A stretch of DNA of 64,000 nt from Sphingomonas sp. 8AM (GTDB lineage: Bacteria > Pseudomonadota > Alphaproteobacteria > Sphingomonadales > Sphingomonadaceae). How positions within the stretch are numbered: position 1 is the stretch's first letter; the number at the start of each line of letters is the position of its first letter. Below the pieces are notes generated by a model, which saw only the letters and a program-made list of their open reading frames with translations, did no database searches and was not told the DNA's origin. The translations under genes and the position numbers were made by a program. Below are positions 15,763-24,091 of the stretch, piece after piece. Where the stretch lies: the NCBI RefSeq assembly GCF_902506455.1, contig NZ_LR733844.1, positions 1,315,789 to 1,379,788 on the forward strand. Direction: 5' to 3'.

Positions 15763-18518
15763 TGCGGCTTCCAAGACAGGCCGAGCCAGAAGATGCGGCC
15801 CACCGGGAAATAGTAGTTCACATAGTCGCGGTTGACGCCCTGCCGGACGATGAAGGGTTCCTTTGTCAGGTTCTGTACCTGCCCGACCAGCTCCAACCCG
15901 TCCCGCACCGCATAGCGTGCCTGGAGGTCGACCTGCTGGCGTGGTTCCTGGTAGAGGTCGCGCGTCGGCGTGTCGCCATCCGCCGATTGCAGCGCGCGAC
16001 CGATACGGTTGTACGAGGCGCGCAGCTCGACCGGCCCGATACCGTAGAAGACGGTGAGGTTGGCGATGTAATCGGGTTGCTGGATCAGCCCGCTGGTCCT
16101 GCGCGAGGCAGGCAGGCCGGATGCGACACCCGCTGCGCTGACCGGCTGCCGGTAGGAACCGTCGAGCAGCGTGAAATTGGCGTTGAAGCCCAATCCCGGC
16201 AGCAGGGGGATACGATCCTGCGTGTAACCAAGCTCGATACCCTTGACGCGAGCGGAGGCGGCGTTGCGCGGCGTACTGAGGAAGACGTTCTGGTAGGTTA
16301 CGCCCTGGAACGTCGTTACCGGCCCCTGCTCGCTGCTGGTGAAGATCTCGTTCCTGATATCCTTCGCAAAGCCGGCGACCGAGAGCAGCCCGCCGCCGCC
16401 CATGTACCATTCGTAGGACAGGTCGTAGTTCCATGCCTCGCGGGGCTTCAGGTCCGGATTGCCGGTGTTGATCGTCAGCGAACCATCGGTGCCGATACCG
16501 AAGGAGGTGCGGGCGGCATATTGGCTGTAATCGGGACGCCCGATCGTCTTCGACACGCCCGCGCGCACCCGCATCCCGTCGCCCAGCTGGTAGGTGGCGA
16601 GCGCCGAGGGCAGCCAATAATCGTATTCGGTCCTGCGCCGCACGGGCTCGTAGGCGGTGGCTCCGCGGATCGTCGGCGCCTGGAAGGTGTCGATCGTGAG
16701 GTTGGTGGCGTCGTAGCGGACGCCCGCCTGCACGTCGAAGCGATCGGTGCGGAACAGCGCCTGCGCATAGGCAGCCTTGGTCGTCTCCAGGTCGCGGAAA
16801 TCGTCTGCGGCGTTGTTGGCGATCTGGTTGGTGGCGACGAACGATCCGGGATTGGCCTGGAACCGGTGCCACGCCGCCTGCCGATCGATCAGCAGATAGG
16901 GCACACCCGGTGTCATGTAGGTGGCGGGTCGCTGGTCGTAGATGATGCCGCCCAGGCCGCCGACCGCCTGCTGTCCGGCGGCGGTGCCCGGCACAAATTC
17001 CCGGTAACGCTGATCGTACGACAGATCGGTGCGCGTCACCGCCGCGCCGACATTGACGCCGAAGCCACGATCCTGCGGGGAAGCGTTGAACCCGAGGTTC
17101 GCGCGCGCGAAGTCGACGGTGGAATCGAGATCGCGCGCGATGTCCCGGTAGTAGAGCGCCTTGTAGCTGGCCGGGTTGGCGCCGGCCGTGGCGTCGTTGA
17201 ATGTCAGCCGCGGTCGCCCGTCGACGATCGTGTAGCTGTAGCCGAACTGCGGCAGATAGTTGACGGTGGTAGTGCCGGGGCGCGGGTTGGTGTCGTACTT
17301 TATCATCTCGCGCTGCTCGCGATATTCCGCCTTGGATCGCGCCAGCGTGGTGTCGAGCACCAGGCCGCCTCCGAAATCGTGCCGGCCCTTGGCGTCAATC
17401 AGCCAGGTGTCGCGCGTCACCGGCTGATAGGTAAGCCCCTGTTGCAGGCTCCCCTGCGCGAAACGGCCGCTGTCGCCGGCCTCGCCGATCACCGCACCGG
17501 TGGGCGTGGTCAGCACCTCGTAGCGGGTCTCGGTATCCTTGTCGTGATAATAGCCGCCGAACAGCGACACCTCGGTCGCATCGACCGGCCGCCACTCCAG
17601 CTTCAGGTTGCCGCTGAGCCGCGTGCGCATGTTCTCGAAGAAATAATCCTGGTTGCGCACGGGCACGAGGTTGCCGGTCGACAGGTTCGGGAAGGGCGTA
17701 CGCGCGCCCGCTGCGGTGAAGTAGCTCCACCCTGCGCCATTGGTGTCGCCGGGCAACTCGGCCCGCGCGGTGGACGGCAGCCGCTGGTATTCGGCGGACG
17801 CAACGATGCCGAACTGGTCGCCCGGCCCGAAACGCGTCGCCGCGGTCGCGTCGGTGCGGATCGCAGCACCCCCGTCGCGCACCAGCTTGCCTGCGGTGTA
17901 GTTATAGCCGCCATTGGCGTTGACGATGAAGAAACCGTCGCCGCGCCCGTCGAACGCGCTCTTCGATACGATATTGATCTGGCCGCCGAGCGCATGCGGA
18001 TCATATTGCGCGGTCACGCTTTTGATCGCCTCGATCCGCGAGACAAGTGAGGCCGGCAGCATTTCCAGCCGCGCGCCGCGATACACCCAGTCGGGCGACG
18101 CGAGCGGGATGCCGTCGATGGTGACGAGGTTGTAGCGCGGATCGAGCCCGCGGATCGTGGCGCGCTGGTAGATGTCGCGGTTCTTGGTCGCGTCCGCGCC
18201 CCCTACCACCGACACGCCGGTGATGCGCCGGCTCGCCTCGACGATGTTGAGGTCGGGCAGCCGGCCCACATCGTCCTGAGATACCGCGTCGAGGATGACG
18301 GCGGAGTCGCGCTTCGCCCTGGTCGCCGAGCGCTGCGATGCCCGGAAGCCGGTGACGACGATCTCCCCGCCTGCACCGTCGGCCTGTTCGGTTGAACCGC
18401 TCGCATCCGGCGCACCGGCTGGCGTCGAAGATGCCGTCTGGGCACCGGCCGGAAGCGCCGATCCCGCGAGTATCGTGCCTGCAAGCAGCCACCAAAGCGA
18501 ATGCGATTTTAGAATCAT
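15756..18518 (-). CDS. TonB-dependent receptor
   Basis: 920 residues. After a signal peptide (MILKSHSLWWLLAGTILAGS) comes the TonB-box-like GGEIVVTGFRASQRSA, a plug domain (DDVGRLPDLNIVEASRRITG, ATIRGLDPRYNLVTIDGIPL) and a 22-strand beta-barrel ending in the aromatic FPVGRIFWLGLSWKPQW, as required for outer-membrane assembly. It belongs to the large sphingomonad group of receptors that import sugars or oligosaccharides. The start at 18518 follows a GGGGGG-rich leader and is the only one giving a signal peptide. It is divergent from a ROK regulator and overlaps the following exported protein, so a locally regulated carbohydrate uptake unit is likely; the ligand is unknown. Confidence 0.93.
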   Translation of the reverse strand: MILKSHSLWWLLAGTILAGSALPAGAQTASSTPAGAPDASGSTEQADGAGGEIVVTGFRASQRSATRAKRDSAVILDAVSQDDVGRLPDLNIVEASRRITGVSVVGGADATKNRDIYQRATIRGLDPRYNLVTIDGIPLASPDWVYRGARLEMLPASLVSRIEAIKSVTAQYDPHALGGQINIVSKSAFDGRGDGFFIVNANGGYNYTAGKLVRDGGAAIRTDATAATRFGPGDQFGIVASAEYQRLPSTARAELPGDTNGAGWSYFTAAGARTPFPNLSTGNLVPVRNQDYFFENMRTRLSGNLKLEWRPVDATEVSLFGGYYHDKDTETRYEVLTTPTGAVIGEAGDSGRFAQGSLQQGLTYQPVTRDTWLIDAKGRHDFGGGLVLDTTLARSKAEYREQREMIKYDTNPRPGTTTVNYLPQFGYSYTIVDGRPRLTFNDATAGANPASYKALYYRDIARDLDSTVDFARANLGFNASPQDRGFGVNVGAAVTRTDLSYDQRYREFVPGTAAGQQAVGGLGGIIYDQRPATYMTPGVPYLLIDRQAAWHRFQANPGSFVATNQIANNAADDFRDLETTKAAYAQALFRTDRFDVQAGVRYDATNLTIDTFQAPTIRGATAYEPVRRRTEYDYWLPSALATYQLGDGMRVRAGVSKTIGRPDYSQYAARTSFGIGTDGSLTINTGNPDLKPREAWNYDLSYEWYMGGGGLLSVAGFAKDIRNEIFTSSEQGPVTTFQGVTYQNVFLSTPRNAASARVKGIELGYTQDRIPLLPGLGFNANFTLLDGSYRQPVSAAGVASGLPASRRTSGLIQQPDYIANLTVFYGIGPVELRASYNRIGRALQSADGDTPTRDLYQEPRQQVDLQARYAVRDGLELVGQVQNLTKEPFIVRQGVNRDYVNYYFPVGRIFWLGLSWKPQW

Positions 18519-18645
18519 CTGTATGAACCCCCCTGCTTCTCCCTCAATATATATCCGCTTGTATGATATTAATTTGACAAATGGTGGGCGAGTTGGTGAT
18601 TTTTCGTGGCACGCGTAGCTGGGGCGGCATGAGGGAAGACGGTCG
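18519..18645. promoter_or_regulatory. Divergent promoter region between TonB receptor and ROK regulator
   Basis: A 127-base, unusually AT-rich gap between two divergent start codons. On the minus strand TTGTCA is followed about 20 bases later by TATATATT, a plausible but over-spaced sigma70-type promoter for the receptor. The sequence TTGTATGATATTAA (about 18555-18570) is a partial palindrome and a candidate ROK operator. Confidence 0.45.
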
Positions 18646-19761
18646 ATGAAGGTTGCGGCGATATCCGGCCGGGGACGGGCAGTGCTGTTCGCGGTACGGC
18701 GCCACGGCCGCATCTCCCGATCCGCGCTGATCCGTGAAACCGAGCTGTCCGGCACCGCCGTCTTCCGGGCCACGGAGGAACTGGAGGCCGCAGGGCTGGT
18801 CCGTGCCGGAGAAGCCGTAGCCGCGGGACGCGGTCAGCCCAGCGCCACCATCCACATCAAACCCGATGCCGCCTTCGCGATCGGCCTGTCGGTGATGACC
18901 GACCGTGCCGATGCGGTGCTGCTCGACCTTGCCGGCAACGTGCGCGCCCGGCGTGAAGTAACGCTGCCGGGCATGCCGCGAGACGCCATCATCGATGCTG
19001 CCGCGGCGTTCGGCATTGAAACCCTGGCCAGTCTGGATATCGATCGCAACCGGCTGAAGGGGATCGGGATCGCGGTGGCCGGCTTCTTCGTCGCACCCGA
19101 TACGGTCAACCCCGGGGCGGAGCTGGACGACTGGGCGCTGGTCGATCTACATGCCGCCGCCTCGCGCCGCCTCGGCCTGCCGGTCGCGGTGGAGAACATC
19201 GCGGGCGCGGCCGCGATCGGCGAACGGTTGCTGGGGGTCGGCGCACGCTATCGCAGCTTCTGCTACCTCAATGTCGCGGCGGGGTTCGGCGCGGGACTGG
19301 TCGTCGACGGGACGTTGATGCGCGGCCGGCACGGCAACGCCGGCGAAGTCGCCGGGCTGTTCGCGCTGGCGGGCCGCACCATCCCCAACCTCGCCACCCT
19401 GCGCGCCTGCCTCGCCGATCACGGCGTCGCGACCACCGGTATTGCGGACATGGTGTCGCGCTTCGATCCGGACTGGTCGGGGGTCGAGGCATGGCTGGCG
19501 GAGCACCAGCCGTCCTTCTCCTACCTGTTAGGTGCGCTGCGCTTCACGCTCGACACCGAAGCACTCGTCCTCGGCGGCCGGCTCCCCCGCGAACTGGCGC
19601 GGCGGATCATTGCGGCGGCCGAGTGGCCGGAGGACGCATGGCCCGCTCGCCGGAACCGTCGGGCGCCCGCGACCATGCTTGATGTCGCCAGCCTCAGCCC
19701 CGATCTGGCCGGGCCGCTGGGCGCCGCGTCGCTGGTCTTTCACCAAACGCTGTTCGACTGA
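18646..19761 (+). CDS. ROK family transcriptional regulator
   Basis: 371 residues. A winged helix-turn-helix occupies about 10-60 (ISRSALIRETELSGTAVFRA, TEELEAAGLV), followed by a ROK sugar-kinase-like fold (GIGIAVAGFFVAPDTVNPG, VAVENIAGAAAIGERLLG, GFGAGLVVDGTLMRGRHGNA, GEVAGLF). The zinc-binding CxCGxxGC loop of many ROK proteins is not present where expected, and catalytic kinase residues are not obvious, so it should act as a sugar-sensing repressor of the NagC/Mlc type. It is divergent from the TonB receptor and probably controls it and the MFS gene. Its last 68 bases overlap the convergent end of the MFS gene. Confidence 0.9.
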   Translation: MKVAAISGRGRAVLFAVRRHGRISRSALIRETELSGTAVFRATEELEAAGLVRAGEAVAAGRGQPSATIHIKPDAAFAIGLSVMTDRADAVLLDLAGNVRARREVTLPGMPRDAIIDAAAAFGIETLASLDIDRNRLKGIGIAVAGFFVAPDTVNPGAELDDWALVDLHAAASRRLGLPVAVENIAGAAAIGERLLGVGARYRSFCYLNVAAGFGAGLVVDGTLMRGRHGNAGEVAGLFALAGRTIPNLATLRACLADHGVATTGIADMVSRFDPDWSGVEAWLAEHQPSFSYLLGALRFTLDTEALVLGGRLPRELARRIIAAAEWPEDAWPARRNRRAPATMLDVASLSPDLAGPLGAASLVFHQTLFD

Positions 19762-21079
19762 CGCGCAGGGCCGGGATCAGCATCAGACATGCGAGCGCGA
19801 TCGCCACCAGCGCCGCCACCATCAGCAGCGAGGGCGCGGACCAGGGATCGGCCAGCGCGGTGCGATAGGGCGAGGTCGCCAGCACCTGCCCCAGCAGCAG
19901 CATCGCCACACCCTGCGCCAGCTTGGACACGCAGGTAAAGATGCCGACATGGCCGGTCGCCTGCCCGGCTGCGGCCCGCGCCATCATCGCCGACCACAGG
20001 ATCAGCCACAATCCGCTCGCGCCCGCGCCGAAGCACAATCCCACCGTGGCCGCGCTCACCGGTCCGGCGCGCCACGGCCCGAGCAGCACGATCGTGGCCA
20101 GCATCAGCAGCGCCGCGGCGACCGTCAGGATGCCGCCTTCGCCAAGGCGGCGCGCGCCGACGATCCATAGCGGCTGACCCAGCAGTCCACCGATTGCCGC
20201 CCATACGAGCAACCCGGTGCCCTTGCCCGCAAAGGCGCCGTAATAAGGTTCCAGCGCCCGAAAGGTCGAGCAGGCGACCATCATTACAGCCAGCGTTACC
20301 AGCACGGGAATGGAGCTGCGCTCATGGGTATCCGAAGCCGCCGGTTCCCTGGCGGGTTCTGCCTCGAAGGCGCGCAGCAGCAGCGCGGTGAAGCAAACCA
20401 GCACGGACAGGCCTCCGGCCCAACCCAGCCAGGCCACCATGCTCCGCTCATGGATCAGCAGCGGGGCCGCCAGCACCGCCACCCCCAGGCCTGCCAATCC
20501 CGACACCATGTTTCGCTTGGCGAGCAGGGCGCGGCGGGCAACCTGCTTGCGGGCGATCGACACGACCATCGCGTTCTGCGGCACGTCGATGAAGGGATAG
20601 GCGAGGCGAAAGCCCATGAGCGCCGTCATCGACCAGGCCACCCGCACTGTGGGATCGAGCAGCGGCGTCGCGCAGAACAGCAGAAAGAACAGGCAGGTCA
20701 CGGGCGCCGCGATCGCTTGGCACCGGATCGTGGAGGCCGCGATCGTATCCGAATCGCTCCAGCCGGTTCCTACGACGGCATCGGCCACCCCGTTTACAAC
20801 GAGCGATCCGGCCATGATGAAACTCATCGTCCGCGCGTCGAGCCCACATGCCTCGGTCAAGAAGAACCCGAACAGCAACGTACTGGCGTGCCACAACTGG
20901 CTCTTGGCGAAATGGGCGAGAAGGTAGGCCGACACGGCAGCCCCGCTCGCCTCAGGCTTCCGCAGAAAACCGTCCTGGCTTGCTCCATCCTCCACGCGAT
21001 CCGCTGACCCATCAAAGGCAAGATCGCCCACCCACCGGCCCTGGCGTATATCTATGCCCGTTTTATGTCTTAACCCCAT
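19694..21079 (-). CDS. MFS transporter, GPH-like sugar permease
   Basis: About 460 residues with 12 predicted hydrophobic helices (SQLWHASTLLFGFFLTEACG, SFIMAGSLVVNGVADAVVG, VGIFTCVSKLAQGVAMLLLG). Overall layout resembles the glycoside-pentoside-hexuronide branch, with the loop after helix 2 shortened. It would import mono- or oligosaccharide across the inner membrane, matching the neighbouring TonB receptor and ROK regulator. The ATG at 21079 is used here; a slightly earlier one exists, and neither has a clear RBS, so the true start may lie further in, near KPEASGAAVSAYLLAHFA. The 3' end overlaps the ROK gene by 68 bases. Confidence 0.82.
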   Translation of the reverse strand: MGLRHKTGIDIRQGRWVGDLAFDGSADRVEDGASQDGFLRKPEASGAAVSAYLLAHFAKSQLWHASTLLFGFFLTEACGLDARTMSFIMAGSLVVNGVADAVVGTGWSDSDTIAASTIRCQAIAAPVTCLFFLLFCATPLLDPTVRVAWSMTALMGFRLAYPFIDVPQNAMVVSIARKQVARRALLAKRNMVSGLAGLGVAVLAAPLLIHERSMVAWLGWAGGLSVLVCFTALLLRAFEAEPAREPAASDTHERSSIPVLVTLAVMMVACSTFRALEPYYGAFAGKGTGLLVWAAIGGLLGQPLWIVGARRLGEGGILTVAAALLMLATIVLLGPWRAGPVSAATVGLCFGAGASGLWLILWSAMMARAAAGQATGHVGIFTCVSKLAQGVAMLLLGQVLATSPYRTALADPWSAPSLLMVAALVAIALACLMLIPALRVSRTAFGERPATRRPAARPDRG

Positions 21080-21248
21080 GCAGTTGCACCACGCGCTCGC
21101 CGAGTTCATGGCCGCCTACAGTTTCGCCCGCCGGCTCAAGACGCTCAGCGGTCTCACGCCCTACGAATACATCGCCAAAATCTGGAAGTCAGAGCCAAAT
21201 CGGTTCATCGTCGACCCGATCCACCAGATGCCGGGACTAAACACCTAG
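21066..21248 (+). pseudogene. IS481-family transposase C-terminal remnant
   Basis: The frame reads NPMQLHHALAEFMAAYSFAR, RLKTLSGLTPYEYIAKIW, then SEPNRFIVDPIHQMPGLNT and stop at 21248. This is the highly conserved C-terminus of IS481-type DDE transposases. The rest of the gene is absent: the upstream 15 bases are unrelated and lead straight into the MFS gene on the other strand. The remnant overlaps the start of the MFS coding region, so an old insertion and deletion have shaped this junction. Confidence 0.85.
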
Positions 21249-21455
21249 CCCCGCTTTCAGATCGCCGGTCGCGGCAGCATGCACACCTGACAAGAGAACG
21301 CCCACACCCAGCGCGGTAACGAGAGCAGCGCTGATCTTGCCAGGGGAGATCGTACCATCACCACCTGTTGCCCGGAGAGGATCACGCTTTCGGTTGAGGA
21401 TAGACCATCCGATGGTCACAACGGCGACGACACCCGCAACTATCAGCGCATGCAT
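21237..21455 (-). CDS. Small two-helix membrane protein, hypothetical
   Basis: 72 residues with two hydrophobic segments (MHALIVAGVVAVVTIGWSIL and AALVTALGVGVLLSG) separated by a charged loop (NRKRDPLRATGGDG). The ATG at 21455 has GGAG seven bases upstream, which supports expression. The 3' end overlaps the IS481 remnant by 12 bases. Function unknown. Confidence 0.55.
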   Translation of the reverse strand: MHALIVAGVVAVVTIGWSILNRKRDPLRATGGDGTISPGKISAALVTALGVGVLLSGVHAAATGDLKAGLGV

Positions 21456-21900
21456 TCAAGCTCTCCGCTTCACGAAGAGCCAAGCTGACCGAACGGTTGC
21501 TGTCGAACAAGCGGCTCCGCTCACGGCGACCGCTTCGAGGCAAATACGGACATGCACACCTCAAGTTCCCGCATCACGTTAACGAGAGGCCGCTATCGGG
21601 CAAGCCGACACGCCGACTGGTTCCGCCAGGCGCTTGCCGCATCCATCATCTTCCGGATCAATCAATAAGTTCCGAGCATCGATCGGTGTGACAAATTGTA
21701 CGGACTGCCCTCAAGAAGACCGTCGGCCGCAAGACCATGCAAAAAGGATTGATCGTGTGCGTTCGCATCGCGCGTCTGAGCCGCCGTTGCGCCGGCTTGA
21801 TCTTCACAGGCGGTGCCTTCGTACCTGTTCGGAACGCTGCGGCGATGGACATCGCACAGCGGCTGCGGACCCGACGTGGTGGGTGTCGCGTTATCTCACC
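21456..21900. other. Gene-free stretch before the carotenoid block
   Basis: No convincing coding region on either strand: the open frames here lack RBSs and have low-complexity Arg-rich translations typical of non-coding high-GC DNA. It must contain the promoter of the PAP2-crtZ-crtW unit, but no clear sigma70 boxes were identified. Confidence 0.4.
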
Positions 21901-22893
21901 ATGCGTCCGCCGATCCCTGGGACATTCCGCGCCGACGCCGTGACCTGGTGGGTGATCGCCGGCCTGGCGCTTGGCTGTTTGCTGTTGGGTCACGCGCTTG
22001 GTTTCGGCCTGTTGCCCGCACGCGCTGCGCTGCCCGCGACCGGACTGGCGGCGCTGGCCGGTGCGCTGCTAACCGGACGGCTGCGAGCGGATGCCCGGCT
22101 GATCGCGGGAGCGACCGCGTTCCTGCAGATGACGCTTTTCACCATCCTCGGAGTGGTGTTTGCCTATCTGCTGGCGGCGGCCAGCCACCCCTTGTGGGAT
22201 CGCTGGCTGACCGCGGCGGATGCCCGGCTGGGGTTCGACTGGCCCGCAATGCTGGCAAAGGCCGACCAATTACCGGCAGCGATCCTGCTGATTGGCGGGC
22301 TCGCTTATCATAGTCTGGTGCTGCAGATGGTGGTGTGCATCGTGGTGCTCGCCGGGACCGGCCGGCTCGAACGACTGCAAACAACCATCGCCGCTGCGAT
22401 CCTGGCGGGGAGCGTGACGATCCTTTTCTCCGGCCTGCTGCCCGCCACGGGCAATCTGTTCGATCCGGATCACTATCGGCACTTGTGGCCGTCGGTTGCC
22501 TGGGGTGATCGCGACCTGGTGGCGGGGCTGCGCGACGGCGCCATCCGCAAGCTCGACCTGTCGCATATAACCGGGATCGTCAGCTTTCCGAGCTATCACG
22601 CAGCCCTTGCCGTGATCCTGTTCCGGGGGGTGTATGCGATTGGCTCGCTGCGCGTTCCGGGCGCGATCTGGGCCGGTTTGACGATCGTGGCGACCCCGTT
22701 GTTCGGCGGCCATTACATCGTCGATGTGCTGGCGGGCCTGCTGCTATCCGTCATTGCGCTGGGCGTCGCCCGCGGGTTTGCGCCGACGTCGCAGGACCCC
22801 GACCGGATGCGCGCGCCCCGCCGTCCTGCTACGGCGGCGTTGCACACGGGCGGGCTCGGGCGCTGCAAGCTCGACCTAGAGGTGACGCATTGA
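21901..22893 (+). CDS. PAP2 superfamily membrane phosphatase-like protein in carotenoid block
   Basis: 330 residues, mostly transmembrane helices (WWVIAGLALGCLLLGHALGF, LQMTLFTILGVVFAYLLAA). The PAP2 signature is seen as FPSYHAALAVILF (motif with His) and GGHYIVDVLAG (motif with catalytic His and Asp); the first KX6RP motif is not evident, as in inositolphosphotransferase-like members. It could act on isoprenoid or lipid phosphates or phosphosugars. Start ATG 21901. Its stop TGA overlaps the TTG start of crtZ, so it is translated with the carotenoid genes; that coupling suggests a role in pigment or isoprenoid-lipid handling, which is inference. Confidence 0.85.
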   Translation: MRPPIPGTFRADAVTWWVIAGLALGCLLLGHALGFGLLPARAALPATGLAALAGALLTGRLRADARLIAGATAFLQMTLFTILGVVFAYLLAAASHPLWDRWLTAADARLGFDWPAMLAKADQLPAAILLIGGLAYHSLVLQMVVCIVVLAGTGRLERLQTTIAAAILAGSVTILFSGLLPATGNLFDPDHYRHLWPSVAWGDRDLVAGLRDGAIRKLDLSHITGIVSFPSYHAALAVILFRGVYAIGSLRVPGAIWAGLTIVATPLFGGHYIVDVLAGLLLSVIALGVARGFAPTSQDPDRMRAPRRPATAALHTGGLGRCKLDLEVTH

Positions 22894-23357
22894 GCTGGTA
22901 CGAGAAACTGCTGCTGGTGCTCGCCATGGTGCTGTTCATGGAGGTCTTCGCCTGGGCGACGCATAAATATGTCATGCATGGCTGGGGCTGGGGCTGGCAC
23001 CGATCGCATCACGAACCGCATGACGGCGCCTTCGAACGAAACGATCTTTATGCGGTGACCTTCGCCATCATCGTCATCGCCTTATTCGCGCTGGGTACGG
23101 TCTGGGAGCCCGTCTGGTGGATCGCCCTGGGCATCACCGTCTACGGCGCGATCTATGCCTTTGTGCACGACATGCTGGTGCACCAGCGTTTCGGCGCGCG
23201 CTGGGTCCCGCGACGGGGCTATCTGAAGCGGCTGCATCAGGCGCACCGGCTCCACCATGCGGTGAGAGGCAAGGAGGACGGGGTCAGTTTCGGCTTCCTG
23301 TTCGCGCCTGATCCCGTGCGACTCAAACGTCGGCTTGCCGAGCGAAACAGGCGATGA
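22890..23357 (+). CDS. crtZ: Beta-carotene 3-hydroxylase
   Basis: 155 residues, the usual CrtZ size, in the fatty-acid-hydroxylase di-iron membrane family. All four histidine motifs are present: HKYVMHG, HRSHHEPH, HDMLVHQR and HQAHRLHHAV. It adds hydroxyl groups at C3/C3' of beta-ionone rings, giving zeaxanthin from beta-carotene or astaxanthin from canthaxanthin. The start is a TTG at 22890 overlapping the PAP2 stop, with GAGG about eight bases before it; the next ATG would delete the first helix. Its own stop overlaps the ATG of crtW (ATGA). Confidence 0.95.
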   Translation: MSWYEKLLLVLAMVLFMEVFAWATHKYVMHGWGWGWHRSHHEPHDGAFERNDLYAVTFAIIVIALFALGTVWEPVWWIALGITVYGAIYAFVHDMLVHQRFGARWVPRRGYLKRLHQAHRLHHAVRGKEDGVSFGFLFAPDPVRLKRRLAERNRR

Positions 23358-24091
23358 GCCCGAAACGCCACCCGGGCGATACGGGGCGCGGCTTGTTGCT
23401 CGCCGCGGCGATCGGCGCGGCGTGGGTCGCGGTGCATGTCGGCGGGATCTTCTTCTGGCGGTGGAGCGTCGGCACCGCGCTGCTGGCGGTGGTCCTCGTC
23501 GTGGTGCAGGCGTGGCTCAGCACCGGGCTGTTCATCATCGCCCACGACTGCATGCATGGATCGCTGGCACCCGGGCACCCACGGCTGAACAGGTTTGTCG
23601 GAACGCTCTGCCTGGGTATCTACGCCGGCCTGGCGTATGGCGCGTTGCTGCCCAAGCACCACGCGCACCATGCCGCACCCGGCACGGCAAGCGATCCCGA
23701 CTTTCATGCCGCGGCTCCTCGCCGGGCGCTTCCGTGGTTTGGATCCTTCTTCCGCACGTACTACTCGCATGGCCAGATCATCCGGATCACCGTCGCCGCG
23801 ACCGTCTACCTGCTGCTGGGTGCGTCGCTGCTCAACATCGTCATCTTCTGGGCCCTTCCAGCGCTTCTCGCGCTCGGGCAGTTGTTCGTCTTTGGCACCT
23901 ACCTACCGCACCGTCACAGCGACCAGACCTTCGCCGATGCGCATAATACGCGCAGCGGCGCGGCGGGACCTTTCCTCTCGCTGATGACGTGCTTCCATTT
24001 CGGCGCGTACCACCACGAACATCACCTCAGCCCCGGCACGCCCTGGTGGAAATTGCCGGCGTTCAGGCGGAAGACGTCAGCGCAGCGGTGA
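23354..24091 (+). CDS. crtW: Beta-carotene ketolase (fatty-acid-desaturase-type)
   Basis: 245 residues with the three histidine boxes of CrtW ketolases: HDCMHGS, HHAHH and YHHEHH, separated by hydrophobic segments. It introduces 4-keto groups into beta-ionone rings; with crtZ it would give astaxanthin or hydroxyketo intermediates. The ATG overlaps the crtZ stop by four bases, so the two are translationally coupled. The 3' end overlaps the convergent crtX gene by 29 bases. No crtE, crtB, crtI or crtY is in the window, so the precursor pathway is elsewhere. Confidence 0.94.
   Translation: MSPKRHPGDTGRGLLLAAAIGAAWVAVHVGGIFFWRWSVGTALLAVVLVVVQAWLSTGLFIIAHDCMHGSLAPGHPRLNRFVGTLCLGIYAGLAYGALLPKHHAHHAAPGTASDPDFHAAAPRRALPWFGSFFRTYYSHGQIIRITVAATVYLLLGASLLNIVIFWALPALLALGQLFVFGTYLPHRHSDQTFADAHNTRSGAAGPFLSLMTCFHFGAYHHEHHLSPGTPWWKLPAFRRKTSAQR

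Noticed and set aside
14596..16872. 758-codon open frame covering the exported protein and part of the receptor gene
   Set aside because: The upstream half is an Arg-rich shadow of the receptor gene on the same strand; the signal-peptide start at 15762 is clearly the real one.
21634..21900. N-terminal extension of the PAP2 gene
   Set aside because: Its translation has no hydrophobic or conserved sequence and no RBS; the membrane protein starts at 21901.
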